DNA of 5,738 nt from contig JAKORQ010000067.1 in NCBI GenBank assembly GCA_029777755.1, positions 1-5,738 on the forward strand, in the 5' to 3' direction. Position numbers and translations under genes: made by a program. This stretch comes from Planctomycetota bacterium (GTDB taxonomy: Bacteria > Planctomycetota > Phycisphaerae > Tepidisphaerales > Tepidisphaeraceae). Below the pieces are notes generated by a model that did no database searches, was not told the DNA's origin, and saw nothing but the letters and a program-made list of their open reading frames with translations. Shown here piece after piece: positions 5,687-5,738 of this stretch. Position 1 is the first letter of the stretch; every line of letters starts with the position of its first letter.

Positions 5687-5738
5687 TAAAAACTCGTATT
5701 GTGCAAGAACCGATGAATCTGGTCCATAGATCTTGAAA

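Noticed and set aside
1..5738. CRISPR array, tRNA, rRNA, insertion sequence or phage genes
   Set aside because: No regularly spaced repeats, tRNA-like cloverleaf, rRNA motifs or transposase/phage protein signatures were seen on either strand.

Overview
The window reads as bacterial chromosomal DNA, GC-rich by eye. Every convincing gene lies on the minus strand, so transcription runs from high to low coordinates. There are three full protein genes and one small leader-peptide gene. The host is probably a member of Planctomycetota (Phycisphaerae-like) or a related lineage. That guess rests on the PEP-CTERM protein ending in a run of four arginines, the large secreted GH9 enzyme with an extra N-terminal region, and the general look of LeuA. 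It is an inference from sequence feel, not a search.

Layout in the direction of transcription. 5738-5568: upstream region with a candidate promoter and two interleaved inverted repeats. 5567-4722: an exported PEP-CTERM protein with a probable lectin-like (LamG/concanavalin-type) beta-sandwich. 4721-4597: a gap with a 9-bp hairpin that lacks a U-tract. 4596-2020: an 858-residue secreted glycoside hydrolase of family 9 with a cellulase N-terminal Ig-like domain and about 190 further residues ahead of it. These two genes look co-transcribed and probably handle polysaccharide at or outside the cell surface.

2019-1692: a 328-base gap without a conventional gene. It holds a complete-looking branched-chain amino acid attenuator. 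In order there is a promoter with a perfect TTGACA box, a 25-codon leader peptide with 7 Leu and 4 Val codons, short segments able to form competing 1:2 and 2:3 pairings, and a strong intrinsic terminator (9-bp stem, U-rich tail). A second hairpin and the leuA ribosome binding site follow.

1691-132: leuA, 2-isopropylmalate synthase, the first committed enzyme of leucine synthesis. It appears monocistronic, since a strong intrinsic terminator follows at 67-95. 1-66 holds a GTAG-headed hairpin resembling REP palindromes; no gene is visible there.

The most interesting element is the leucine attenuator. Ribosome-mediated attenuation of leu operons is classical in Proteobacteria and known in Actinobacteria. 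If the host is a planctomycete, this example, with an apparently near-leaderless leader peptide, may be undescribed.
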